This document shows positions 11,893 to 21,519 of a DNA stretch of 64,000 bases, in pieces. The stretch lies in the NCBI GenBank assembly GCA_963573305.1, contig OY754339.1, positions 13,377,941 through 13,441,940 of the forward strand, read 5' to 3'. A program made the position numbers and the translations under genes. The notes beneath the pieces are model-generated. The model had not been told where the DNA came from, did not search any database, and worked only from the letters and a program-made list of their open reading frames with translations. The stretch is from Pyrrhosoma nymphula. Lineage: Eukaryota; Arthropoda; Insecta; Odonata; Coenagrionidae. Position 1 is the first letter of the stretch. Each line of letters starts with the position of its first letter.

Positions 11893-12422
11893 GCCATGGG
11901 GGGGGGGGCTTGAGGGGCTTCAGCCCCCCCTGAAATTTCAAATCATATTGTTAGTTTAACTTTTATATAGTAATCTTGACCACAATTATGAATGAACGTT
12001 TTTTCTTCAGATTTGGTCTATTTTTTTAAATTAAAAAACCACCAATTCGCCAACGTTTCGCCTTTTTATATGTATAAGCTTCATCAGGGTGGCATTTAAA
12101 TAGGGGAGTAAACCTTTTACTCTCCTCTTTAAATGTCACCTAAAGCCCTGATGAAGCTTGTATAAAAAGGCGAAACGTTGGCGAATTGGTGGTTTTTTAA
12201 TTTAAAAAAATAATAGATCAAAGCTCCAGAAAAAAAACATTCATTGTTAGTTTAGTTTTACCATGCATTATGTTGGATGAAAAATTCAATGGTTAGAGAT
12301 GGGAAAAAGGTAAGAACAAAGCAGTTTTCTATTAAAAAGGTAGCCATAAATAAACTGCAATAACGAATGAAATTGTACCAGGAGAGGACATCCCAGTCTT
12401 AAGAGATCAGCCCCCCCCCCCC
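11893..12422. mobile_element. Possible G-run/C-run-ended repeat hosting foldback 2
   Basis: The left side has a long G run (ATGGGGG...CTTGAGG, from 11895) followed by GGCTTCAGCCCCCC. The right side ends in a C run (TCAGCCCCC...CTTCAG, 12408-12426), so the ends are roughly inverted. Foldback element 2 sits between them. The borders are uncertain and no target duplication was identified. Confidence 0.3.
11990..12245. mobile_element. Foldback element 2 with two opposed hammerhead-like cores
   Basis: Arms of about 125 bp (11990-12113 and 12121-12245) are inverted copies around a 7-bp centre. Both carry CTGATGA - A - GCTT/AGGC hairpin - GAAACG: minus strand 12055-12087, plus strand 12148-12176. 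In the minus copy GCCACC precedes CTGATGA and GGTGG (12039-12043) follows the GAAACGTTGGCGAATT segment. The two could close a five-pair stem I and give a three-way junction like a type I hammerhead. One nucleotide between CUGAUGA and stem II is extra, so self-cleavage is doubtful without a test. Confidence 0.6.
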
Positions 12423-12423
12423 T

Positions 12424-12560
12424 TCAGGGTTGCTACAGACCTGGAAAACCTGTAATACCTGGAAAAGTCAATAGAATCGAAGATGGGCCTGGAAAACCTG
12501 GACAAGTCATGGGAAATGAGAAATTAGCCTGGAAATTTGCTTTTCCAAGTCTAAATCTGA
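12424..12560. repeat. CTGGAAAA-rich repeat with hAT-like end
   Basis: It starts CAGGGTTGCTACAGACCTGG, the form of many hAT ends, and repeats CCTGGAAAACCTG and CTGGAAAAGTC. A related segment (CCTGGAAGACCTGGAAAAG, then a CTGCAATAAGCCTG block) lies at 13196-13285. The 12542-12585 part has the matching TTGCAATAAGTCTGG. The two pieces may be one element split by foldback 3, but the junctions are not clean. Confidence 0.4.
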
Positions 12561-12621
12561 TTGTTTGCAATAAGTCTGGAGTATAAAATCCGAAGATTCT
12601 TGCGAAGTTGAGTGGAATTTA

Positions 12622-12801
12622 TACATAATGAAAGAATAGCAGGTGCAATGTTCCACAAAAATAAAATTTACTTTCGATCGGGATTTCAATGTTGATACAT
12701 CATCTTCCCATCACCTGAAGATGGTGTATTAACATTGAAACCAGGGTCGGAAATAAATTTTATTTTTGTGGAAAACTGCACGTGTTATTCCTTCATTAAG
12801 T
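12622..12801. mobile_element. Foldback element 3 with hammerhead-like core
   Basis: Arms 12626-12714 and 12716-12801 are inverted copies (TCCACAAAAATAAAATTTA / its complement, plus TAATGAAGGAATA-like outer ends). The plus-strand core at 12715-12741 reads CTGAAGA, one U, a GGTGT/ACATT hairpin with an ATTA loop, then GAAAC. It is followed by CAGGGTC, which can form a short stem III (AC/GT) and leave a UC cleavage dinucleotide. The minus-strand arm has decayed versions (GGAAGA and GAAAT). Confidence 0.55.
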
Positions 12802-13195
12802 CAGGAATACTATAATAGACATTGTCCGTTGGTGTGTGGACTTAAGAGTGATTATAGTATACGTGTACATTTCCTGAATGAGGCATTGGAGCTGTTATTT
12901 GGTGCTTAGCAATTGATTGTGCTCCTAAAATAGACTTTCAGGTCCCATTCTTCATATTCATGCTGAGGAAGGTGGAATATTATTTCCCCTCTGATTTAAT
13001 ACAAGTAATTCGTGGCTTTCATTGTGGCCGAGACCGAAGAATGATATGCCATCAGAAAGGTGGCGATTTTCCCCCCTGGAGCGGTAGTAGCGGTAATTTG
13101 TTTGTTGGGAAACTATATCCCCACACAGAACGTGCTAATATGTTGTGCTCCTATTCTTGTGCCTTCTTTCAAGTACACACAAAAGATTAGATATT

Positions 13196-13290
13196 TTCAC
13201 CTGGAAAAATGAAACTTTTGGCCTGGAAGACCTGGAAAAGTCCTGAAATGTCATAATCTTTGGTCTGCAATAAGCCTGCTTCCTCCGGCG
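13196..13290. repeat. CTGGAAAA-rich repeat, second piece
   Basis: CCTGGAAGACCTGGAAAAGTC and CTGCAATAAGCCTG resemble the block at 12424-12560. It is followed by a C/T-rich tract (13280-13355). Function and borders are unknown. Confidence 0.4.
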
Positions 13291-13359
13291 CCCTTCCCCT
13301 CTTTCCTCCTTCATTCCTCCCCACTCCTTCCCTCCCTCTCCCCCCCCCCTCCCAGCCAT

Positions 13360-14150
13360 CCGAGAACAACACGCGAAGCATTCCCTCAAAATTTGCGATT
13401 TCTTTTGACTAAAAGTTTTTATATGAAATTTACTTAAAAGAGTTTTCGTTAAAACGCATGATATGGTTGTGAAATATTTCAGTAGTCTTGGTCATTTTCT
13501 ATCTTCGTATAGTAATTTTTTTAAATATGACACATGATATGGTCATTTATTTTCATTACCTTTATTTATAGTTTTAGGCAGACTTCTTGAGGACAGTTAA
13601 GGATCGGCACGGGCTGTTTTGACTGACACTATCAGGATATCAGAAGTGTAAAGAAGAATAAGGGATGTGTATTATAAGAAAAAAAATAACTCAACAAATG
13701 GAAGATGAAAGGTTAAAAAAAACGCGGGGAATATTGTTTTTCTCACGCTCAGAATAACCGAGACCGAGGGGGTATTAGTGACCATGAATTTAGTTTCGTG
13801 GAATTATAAACCAAATGCGCCAGATAAATCAAGGAAAAGCGTGAAGTGTACATTGAAATTTTGCTTTGCTTTAAGGAAATAAAATAGGTCTTCGCTGGGT
13901 TCAAAACAGCAACTGAAAGTTTTAATGGAAACATATACCTAGGAGTTATTTTAATGGTGAAGCGAGTGAAAATAGATGACGACACTGTGTGAGGAAATAC
14001 GCGAGAAGCTGGAAATCGTGGTGGTGGAATTGAAAGGTTAGAACCTAGGTTAGGTCGAGACGGCAAATAATATAAAATATGAGGTAATCGAGATTCGCAA
14101 GGGATGAAAAAATATCATAAGAATTTCTTTGAAAGAGAAACGAAGCTACG
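13360..14150. other. AT-rich intergenic DNA, no gene seen
   Basis: A 105-codon minus frame (13749-14066) matches no family I recognise. No repeat boundary is visible. Confidence 0.4.
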
Positions 14151-14151
14151 A

Positions 14152-14202
14152 AGCGCTAAGCTACGAAGGGCATAAAAATTATGCCCTTCGTAGCTTAGCG
14201 CT
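14152..14202. repeat. Perfect 24-bp inverted repeat (hairpin)
   Basis: Arms 14152-14175 and 14179-14202 are exact complements (AGCGCTAAGCTACGAAGGGC + ATAA) with a 3-base AAA spacer. As RNA or extruded DNA this gives a 24-pair stem with a minimal loop. The motif GAAGCTACGAAG also occurs just upstream (14142-14153). No gene context is evident. Confidence 0.85.
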
Positions 14203-14706
14203 CATTAAAATATTAAGCACTCTGGGTTAATGCGAACGGCTAATCGAGATGTTGCTTTTGACATCTCATTCCGCAACCCAGTACTTACCTCTAGGGCTTG
14301 TTTGTCCTTTTTAACTCATTTGCAGCCAGAACCAGAACTCGCGATCAGGTATGTTACGCCCGTTACCGAGCGGGGCTTGATGTGTGTGACGTCATCACGC
14401 CTTCGGAAATCTTTGTCTGCCTTCGAAACATTTGAACCGAAGCTCAGAATCTTCGCTCCTCATTTGAGTATGCGAGAGAGGAGGGTGCCACAGTTGTTTT
14501 TCCATGCTAGGCTTCCGTTTGAGAAAAAAAACAAAGGGTTTACCTCTCTGTGAGTGTCTCATTGACGTAGTGAGCTTCTATTCCCTTATTAATTTTCCCT
14601 CGTTTAACTTTTATGGTTGTAGTGAACAAAGAATACGTCCCGAACCCCTAAACCCCATGAAATTTACAGTTGTTCTACTATTTCGATTTTCCATCGCTAA
14701 CAGTAA

Positions 14707-14880
14707 ATTGTAAAATTGTAAATAACTTAGTTTTTCCACATATATTTATTAAAATACGACCTACGTTTCGAAAAAGCTCGCCATTATCAGGTCCTGACGA
14801 TGACGACGAGCTTCGTCGAAACCTAGGTCGTATTTGAATAAACATATGTGGAAAAACTAAGTTATTTATCATTTTACAAT
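14707..14880. mobile_element. Foldback element 4 with opposed hammerhead-like cores
   Basis: Arms 14707-14791 and 14793-14880 are inverted copies (AACTTAGTTTTTCCACATAT, AATACGACC, CTACGTTTCG). The plus core (14794-14822) is CTGACGA, one U, a five-pair GACGA/TCGTC hairpin and GAAAC. CTAGGTC follows, allowing stem III AC/GT and the UC dinucleotide expected at a hammerhead cleavage site. The minus core (14765-14790) is decayed (CTGATAA ... GAAAC). The extra U before stem II is shared with elements 1 and 3. Confidence 0.6.
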
Positions 14881-14884
14881 GCTA

Positions 14885-17800
14885 AGCAAATTCACGATAT
14901 CACGCCCGAGACAACGGAATAAACTATTTGTAAAGATTTAAACGATTTAAGCATCAACTTGCAGCTAGTCGATGGTGATGGATGGTTACGAAAGCGTTTC
15001 ACGGAGTAACATGGTGTAACTTCGCAGAATTTCGTCAGTGTCGTCATCCATGGAAGTGTGTGACGTTCCCAGCGCCATGTGGGAGATCGATGGAACTTCA
15101 AGACATAATGGACAATGATCAGACTGTAGGGCGCGTCGATTGTGTGGGCTGCATTCGGTAGTGGACGTCAAGTGACCGAAGTTATCCTCTGCTCGCCGGA
15201 TAATACTGATCGCTGCATCGTATGCAAAGGCCTTCGGACACCGATAGATGTGAAACTTGTGCCAAACCGGAAGAAATTGAGCATTTTCGCGGGTATAGTA
15301 GCTCCAAATTCCATCAAGTCTCGCTGTAAAAGCGAGCTATGGTAGGCGGGCTGGAAAGTAAATGTAGAACATAAATTTAAAAATACTATTAAGAAAAGAA
15401 TAGATAAAAGGTTAGGTATGATAAGCCGCTCATTGAACCATCAGTGCTAACCCTCCAGCACTCTCCCCACTTCCTTCTCAAAAGCCTGCCAGCTCCTTAA
15501 ACAACCCCCTTCCCTTAAATGAAGACATGAAATAAACTTAAGCACGTATCTATGATCGGGTTCACGCCCGGTGGAATCATAATAGGATTACTGCCCATCG
15601 ACTTGGACGGTGGATCAACTGACTCTTCCTGAACTTTTTCTTATGAGTCCTGCGTTCCACTCCACTCTCATCATCTTCCACTCCCAGGCCGCTTCTTCTT
15701 CTCCCGCCCTCCCCCCACGCCTCCAGCCCATCCCGCTCTGGCTGCGAGGAGAGAGAAGGAAAGGATAGGAGGAGCGCAAGGAGAGAATGAAGGGGGCGAT
15801 GCGATGATGATACGTGTCTCGGATCGAGTCACGCACGGCCTTCGCGCGAGACCACCTTCCCCCCCTCCCTCCTCTCTCCACTCCCCCTCCCCCCGCCCAG
15901 CTTCACATCTCGTAGTCCATGCCTAAAAAAGGAAATAATCCTGCCCCCCCCCCACACCCTTTCCCCACTTTTTATTTTTTTGCATTTTTTATCCGGCCGC
16001 CCCTTGCCTCTCGCCCTCCCCGGGGCTGGCAAATTGGCGGTGGCCCCTACCTGCCCGCCCGACGCCGCCGTGAGAAACGGTTCCACCGGGCGGAGTTCAT
16101 ATCCAACCATCGTGCATATCCGTCCACCTTGCCACCACCACCGAGACTTGTCTTTCTTTATTACGCGCCTTTTACCGTGTGAATCGCCTTCCCCCTCGTC
16201 TTCACTCAGCTCGTCTCGAACTCGCTCTGCAATTCTCCTGCAGTTGTGCCGAATCGTGGCATGTAAACCACCGCAGTGTCTTATAAATGGGAAGCCTTTA
16301 GTGCTCTCGGGTCCTATCTCATGGGTATATTATGTGTTGCTTATTTTAAATTCCACAAAAATAATGGAATTCCTTAAAAAAATTATTCTGTTTTGGAAGA
16401 CTTGTAGCAAAATGACGTAATGGGTGTCTACTATAATGCATCTCCCGCACGTCTCCTGAGAGGAGAGGCTCATTCACCGCATGTGAATAATATTTCTGGA
16501 GAAAATAAAGGCATTATATGCTTTCTCCCGAAAGTTATAGTGTGAATTCTTTTTGAGAACTGCACGAATATTAGTTAATATCGTAATTTATTAGTAAAAG
16601 TCACCCATCATTTGTATGTGATGGACATTTTCTGCTTTGGTGTCGTGGCAGCCACCGAAAAGATCGTCTGATTGAATTTTAAAAGGCTAGGATTTCATTT
16701 TGGCTTTAGGTTAAAGTAATACTAGCTTCTGGCTTCCTTAGTGCGAGAGCTTTTAGTTAGGTTTTAGTAGTTACGGTCATCATTTAATGAGCCACGATTA
16801 TTTCTAGGATGTCTGATCCCTATATATCTAAATGTCTCGACATGTGTTATCGTTATTTCTCAAATGTATTCCCCTCTTAGTTGTATGGCTCCTACAATCT
16901 TTCTCCTGCCTCTTGGATGTTTCAATTATTGTATCTTCTGAGAATAGTTTCTATCTTTATGACTGTGTGATAAAAATGTTTTCCTCTTTAACCGTCGTAA
17001 TTCAATGGCAGTTAAATATTTTTTAAATTTAACAATTTTAAAGTTCTCTTTTTCTCATGATTAATTTTAAATAAGTGTTACACGTTTTGTTTTTTTCGGA
17101 TGTATTTATTGTTTGTTTGGATAAAAATACGTCAATATATTCCAAATTAACTGTAAACTAAGATTTTGCGTTTGCGTTGAATATTTGGAAAATATTTTTG
17201 TGTTCAAGTAGCGAAAGACAAAGTTGTTTTTCTCCAAACAAACCTACTGCTGCTTCTGTGGTCGTTGGATAATTTTTCCTTGATTTCGTTTGACTCATTT
17301 CAATTGTAGAACGCCAATAAAGTTCTCATTGAAGACTTCACAGGATTGGTTGAACCCTTTTCCTCACACCCTGATGTTATATGCACGCAGAATTTTTTCG
17401 TTTTTTTTATGTGACGCATGTGGCTAATGCATAGTTGTTTGCTCGTAGACGTTAATTGAGCTCGTTTTCAATCTCTTGAGGTGTGTTTATTATGTTTAGG
17501 GCTCACTTGAGCGTAGGATTTATACATGTAATTAGTGTGTTTCCTATTTTTGCAGGTTTCACGGCTGGGATTCGATGTCCGCATGGTAGGTTTCGCTGTA
17601 GCATCAAAAGAAAAAAAATTCGTAAGTTTTCATTGCAGGGGAGAATCAACGGTGCTGTTGCTGTTGGATATATTGTATTTAGCGTATCGCGTTTCGTAAA
17701 TCTCCGCTTCAAAATGGCGAGTTAATTTTCCATTCGTGATTCCCAATGTGATTCGAGAAAGAAATTGACGCATAAGACTTGGCCTTTCTCGGCTTCTTCT

Positions 17801-17910
17801 CACTATATTTTCTCAGAGAAACTCATAAAATGATATTAAGATCGTCTCGTTCTCATAGATAGTATCATTTAGTTATGAAGGATCTCAGTTTTTCTCGGCG
17901 AATCGATTGG
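14885..17910. other. Intergenic DNA with a GC-rich island at 15.6-16.25 kb
   Basis: 15650-16250 is C/G-rich with compositional frames on both strands (up to 146 codons); 16250-17910 is AT-rich. No domain, RNA gene or repeat could be supported. A motif TAGAACGCCAATAAAG near 17310 carries AATAAA but no gene is attached to it. Confidence 0.4.
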
Positions 17911-17916
17911 ATTAAG

Positions 17917-18086
17917 GGATCTTTGTTTTCCCACCGGGTATCAGTTTGTTCAGCTTCGAAGTTTGGAGGGCTTTGCCTGCCATCGTCTTCATCATCAGGT
18001 TGCATCGACGTTGAAGACGATGGCAGGCTTAGCCCTCGAACCATCGGTGCTGAGTAACAATGTCATCCGGTGGGATATCCGATATC
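17917..18086. mobile_element. Foldback element 5
   Basis: Arms 17917-17991 and 18011-18086 are inverted, diverged copies sharing TGAAGACGATGGCAGGC, AGCCCTC, CCGGTGGGA and GCTGA blocks. Reading outward from the centre, the core is CTGATGATGAAGACGATGGC ... GCCCTC followed by a C/GAAAC-like block. GATGGC and GCCCTC can pair with one mismatch. It is the poorest hammerhead match of the five, with 7-8 extra nucleotides before the hairpin. Confidence 0.5.
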
Positions 18087-18089
18087 TTT

Positions 18090-19570
18090 TCCTCATTACT
18101 ATTACTTAGTGGTTACTTATACAGTAAGCCTACTTCTGTCTTATTTTTGAAGCTAAGCACAAGCATTAATGCCTAAAATACTCCCGCAGTACAAATCACT
18201 GTCTTAAATCGTTGATTTTATAAACAGTATTTTTGATTTCCTAATATAAATTTCGTCTCTTATCGTTTCTGTTCATTGCGTAACTTGGATGCACGTTAGG
18301 AAGAGCAAATCTCATGTTTTTTAAAAGATACATGCTGGTCTGTCCATCTATTGTCCGTAACTTGTTTATTTATCAGTGCTATTGCATTTACTGTAATTTC
18401 GGAATCAATGTGAAAATGAGCTATTTCCTACGATACACGTAATAACATTTGTTAATGGATTGGCATGTGCTCGCGTGATTGCATCTCTTTCGTATAACCG
18501 AAGGACGTGCATCATCGCCTTCGTTACGAAATGCCTTCTGTGTAATCTGCGGCTGCACTTTCTCGAGCTAGGAGCTCAATCGGAGTTCAGATCTTATCCG
18601 CGTGCCTCATTTCCTCCACCTTATAGTTTGCCCGCGTCACTCTGCACGTTGGCCGCCGAGGAGGATGGATGGAGAGGAGTGAATCACCCAACATTATTCG
18701 TGGCCGTGCGTGCCCTTGCATCCGACTTGCGGGGAAGTGCTTTGAGGCCGAGACGCTGCAGCGGTGTGACTGGCGTCCACCGTTTGTGCGTTTAACTTAG
18801 ATTAGTTACTGGTGCATTTACCCCTCCGGAAAATAATGTTGAAAGGTCTTTTGCGATGTTGCTTAAAAAACACACACTGAACTGAATCCCTCATAACCTC
18901 TCACTGCTGCTTTCAAGAATCTTCTTTCTCAATTTCCTAGATCCGGTATCCACGAATAACGTTCGATTATTACCTCGAGGGTGCTTCCTCAGTTATCTTC
19001 GTCGTTGTATGGGAGGTGCGAGAAGGTGGTCCAAGTGTTCCTGCTCATTTCTGAGCAGGTTTAGAAAGAACTGCAGGTGCGTTGGTACATCCGAGAGAAG
19101 TGGAGCTGTCCTCTCAGAAACTCATCAAAGAATAACGGTGTCGGAGTCGGAGAAGTGCCTGGGCCGTGACGGGAGCTCTCTTAATCCTCGGGATTCGCGG
19201 GTGGTTGGGTGCTGCGAGTGCGTGCACCACGTTCAGAGGAGCACCCGTTAACACGCCGAGACGCGCGTGCGGTCGCGAAGGGGAGTCTGGGGGGAGGGGG
19301 GTGGTGCGTCGCCGTTAACAACGCAGCTGCACCACCGCCGCACCACGGGCGAGCGATGCCGTCCTGGACCTCGTTGGCGCACGATGTTTTGATGTCGAAA
19401 CAAAAACATTTGCATATATTGGATTCGGACGGGACGGTGTGTAATAATAGAATGGGCTGGAGCAAGGGAAAGAGGAAGCGCCTAACACCACCTTCCCCCT
19501 CTTTCCCCCCTCTCCCCCCCCTTGCTCTCTCTCTTTCTCTCGTTCCGCTCGGAAGAAATCGGCGTGGTGC
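18090..19570. other. Intergenic DNA, GC-rich from 18.55 kb
   Basis: An AT-rich start gives way to GC-rich sequence (18550-19570) with frames of 80-149 codons that are Arg/Pro/Ser-rich on both strands. Nothing is recognisable. No gene is called. Confidence 0.4.
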
Positions 19571-19579
19571 GTGATGGCG

Positions 19580-19618
19580 TGATTCCAATTCCGAGGGCCC
19601 GGGTCCGAATCCCGGCAA
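19580..19618 (+). mobile_element. tRNA-like SINE head fragment
   Basis: GGTCCGAATCC at 19602-19612 is one base from the B-box consensus, inside a perfect T-arm (CCGGG, 19599-19603; CCCGG, 19611-19615). It directly abuts the 3' terminus of the minus-strand LINE fragment that follows. Confidence 0.5.
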
Positions 19619-19795
19619 CATCATCGGCAATCATCAATCCGAAGATTGGTTTGCTGCAAGCTCTATCCACTCCACTCTCTGCTCTCCGCCCAACCGCGCT
19701 TCATTCCCACACTCACTGCAACGTCCTTCATAATACTCGTATGTCCACCGTCTGATGTATTCCATTCTTGGTCTTCCTCTATTATTAGACATGGC
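19617..19795 (-). pseudogene. RTE-like LINE 3' end, copy 1
   Basis: The minus strand encodes RGRPRMEYI near 19760-19790, the GRPR-x-x-Y motif that follows the reverse transcriptase in many RTE-like LINEs. It continues to a GCAGCAAACCAATCTTCGG block and ends in a GATGATGTTG tail. The same order of blocks occurs in the copies at 20008 and 20822. Only the extreme C-terminus and 3' UTR remain; it is 5'-truncated and inactive. Confidence 0.65.
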
Positions 19796-20007
19796 ATTTC
19801 TAGAAGTTCCAACTATTGTCTAAGACAGACCATAGATAAGTATTGGTTAGTTCTATTGTTATCCCCTATTTAATTCTATTGTTGAGTGTTTTGTTCCCAA
19901 AAGTGGCGGGAAGGCAGAGATCAGCTAGGCAAAATTAAATATTTTGTGCACTCAATTCGGTGTAGACTGACAGAGAATCAGGTTATCTAAGAAAAGTTAT
20001 TCGTTCA

Positions 20008-20165
20008 ACATCATTAGCAGTCGTCAATCCTAAGATTGGTTTGCTGTAAGCTCTCCTCACATTCCACTCTCTGCTCTCCGCCCAACCGCGCTTCATTCCT
20101 AGACATTATTATTTACATCGACGTCCTTTCATAAGTTTCCTGGTGTGTTCCATTCTCTGTCTGCC
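20008..20165 (-). pseudogene. RTE-like LINE 3' end, copy 2
   Basis: On the minus strand it shares with copy 1 a GRQRMEH motif (from GRPRMEY), the CTCTGCTCTCCGCCCAACCG block (plus-strand reading), the AGCAAACCAATCTTAGGATT block and an ATGATGTTG 3' terminus. The shared terminus defines the 3' end of the family. No reverse-transcriptase domain is present. Confidence 0.65.
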
Positions 20166-20780
20166 AAGTGGAGAGCATTTCAGGCATCGTTCTGTCCGTA
20201 AGATGGACCCATTGGCGCCATTCTTTGAAAACAGGGCAATTCCGACGCTGGGTTTCCCTTCTCCCCTTCACATCGCCTACCATCGGTTGCGTCTCCCTGG
20301 GAACCGATCGAAACGCCTCCTCACCCCTCCACCTCGCGGCCCGGATCAGTTCGGCGCATGTTTATCGCCACAATTCGCGAATCGTGTCTCAGGAAAGGAA
20401 AGAACAAACTCGGGCAACGTGACCCCGCCTCTTACTTGGTCTGTCCTCTCGGGAGGGATACGCGTTTTGTCGGGAGAGCGAGAGAGATGTCTTTGCCGCC
20501 ATGAGGTTATTTTTTGGCTGGGTTCCGACGTTTCTTGAGACGGGACGTTTCCGGTGGTAAAAGTGTTGGCAAGCGGCGCGCGGGTGAGGATGGCCGCGGC
20601 TCCCACCCATTGCTCCACAGTCTCCTCCTCCCGGCTAATTCGTCGTTGCTCTGACTACGGGTGAATTTATGTCAGCATTACGAATGCCTGGTCATACCCT
20701 CGAGTAGTTATTTCATTTCCCGGTCGGTGTTGAATGCGTAGTGAGTTATATGCATTGGAGGAAAGATTAATATGTATGTT

Positions 20781-20802
20781 GGTTTCGACCCGGCTTTATC
20801 AA
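20781..20802 (-). other. Isolated hammerhead-like core (weak)
   Basis: The minus strand reads TTGATAAAGCCGGGTCGAAACC, resembling the CTGATGAAGC...GGCGAAACG core of foldback 2 with two changes in the conserved block. No inverted partner is seen nearby. Confidence 0.25.
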
Positions 20803-20821
20803 AATTAGAATTCATAATTAC

Positions 20822-21196
20822 GGAGATTGGTTATCTTCGTCTCACCACTCCACTCTCGTGCCTGCATGTTCACTCCTTCTTAGAAACTTCGCTTTTACGC
20901 TCATCATGATTTACGTAATGTATTCCATCCTTGCTCTTTCTCTGCAATTCATTTCTCCTTCCGATTCCATGTTAAAGGCTGTTATGACGCAAAATGTGTC
21001 CATTCAAGGTGCCTCTCCTTCTTTTCCGAGTTTTCATTGCACGTCTTTTCTCTCCTACTCTTTGAAGGACTTCTTCACTGGTAATTCTCTCCGTCAAATT
21101 GCTCGTCATTCTTCTATAGAGCCACAGTTCCACTGCTTCTAATCGTGCTTGCTCGACAGCTGTTATCGTCCCATCTTTGCTGCCATGTAAGAGCAT
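20822..21196 (-). pseudogene. RTE-like LINE C-terminal fragment, copy 3
   Basis: A 74-codon minus frame (20972-21196) reads like the region just after the palm/thumb of RTE-type endonuclease-reverse transcriptases: ELWLYRRM, ERITSEEVLQRVGEKR and GHILRHNSL in the expected order. Past its stop the similarity continues in another frame to RARMEYI near 20920-20945 and the CCACTCCACTCTC block shared with copies 1 and 2. The 5' part with endonuclease and catalytic YADD is absent, so this is a dead 5'-truncated copy. Confidence 0.75.
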
Positions 21197-21240
21197 GCGC
21201 CAAATAACGCGAAATAATACATTTCTTATTATTATAGCTG

Positions 21241-21518
21241 TTGCTTACAGATATCAAGGTGTCTCACTGAGTCCAATATTCGAGAACAACATATTACATT
21301 GTAATTTCCTCTTAATTTAGAATACCGTACCAAAAACTCGTCATAATATTCTTTAATTAACAGAAAAATAATTCTTGTATCATTTCCATTACTGCCTGTA
21401 TGAGTTTCAGCGCATAAGCAGTTGCACTTAATGTGGCCCAAGAAATATTTTTGACTCATTTAAAAAATTATTTAAATGTGCCCTCAACGGCCTACGATTA
21501 GCTCTTCAACCACCTTAA
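21241..21518. mobile_element. TTAAGG-ended MITE, copy 2 (right half)
   Basis: It shares ATATCAAGGTGTCTCACTG, CAATATTCGA-AACA, CTTGTAT-ATTTCCATTACTG and GAGTTTCAGCGCATAA with the other copies. It ends CTCTTCAACCACCTTAA (TTAA at 21515-21518), the inverted form of the left end TTAAGGTGGTT. The left half is missing. Confidence 0.7.
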
Positions 21519-21519
21519 C

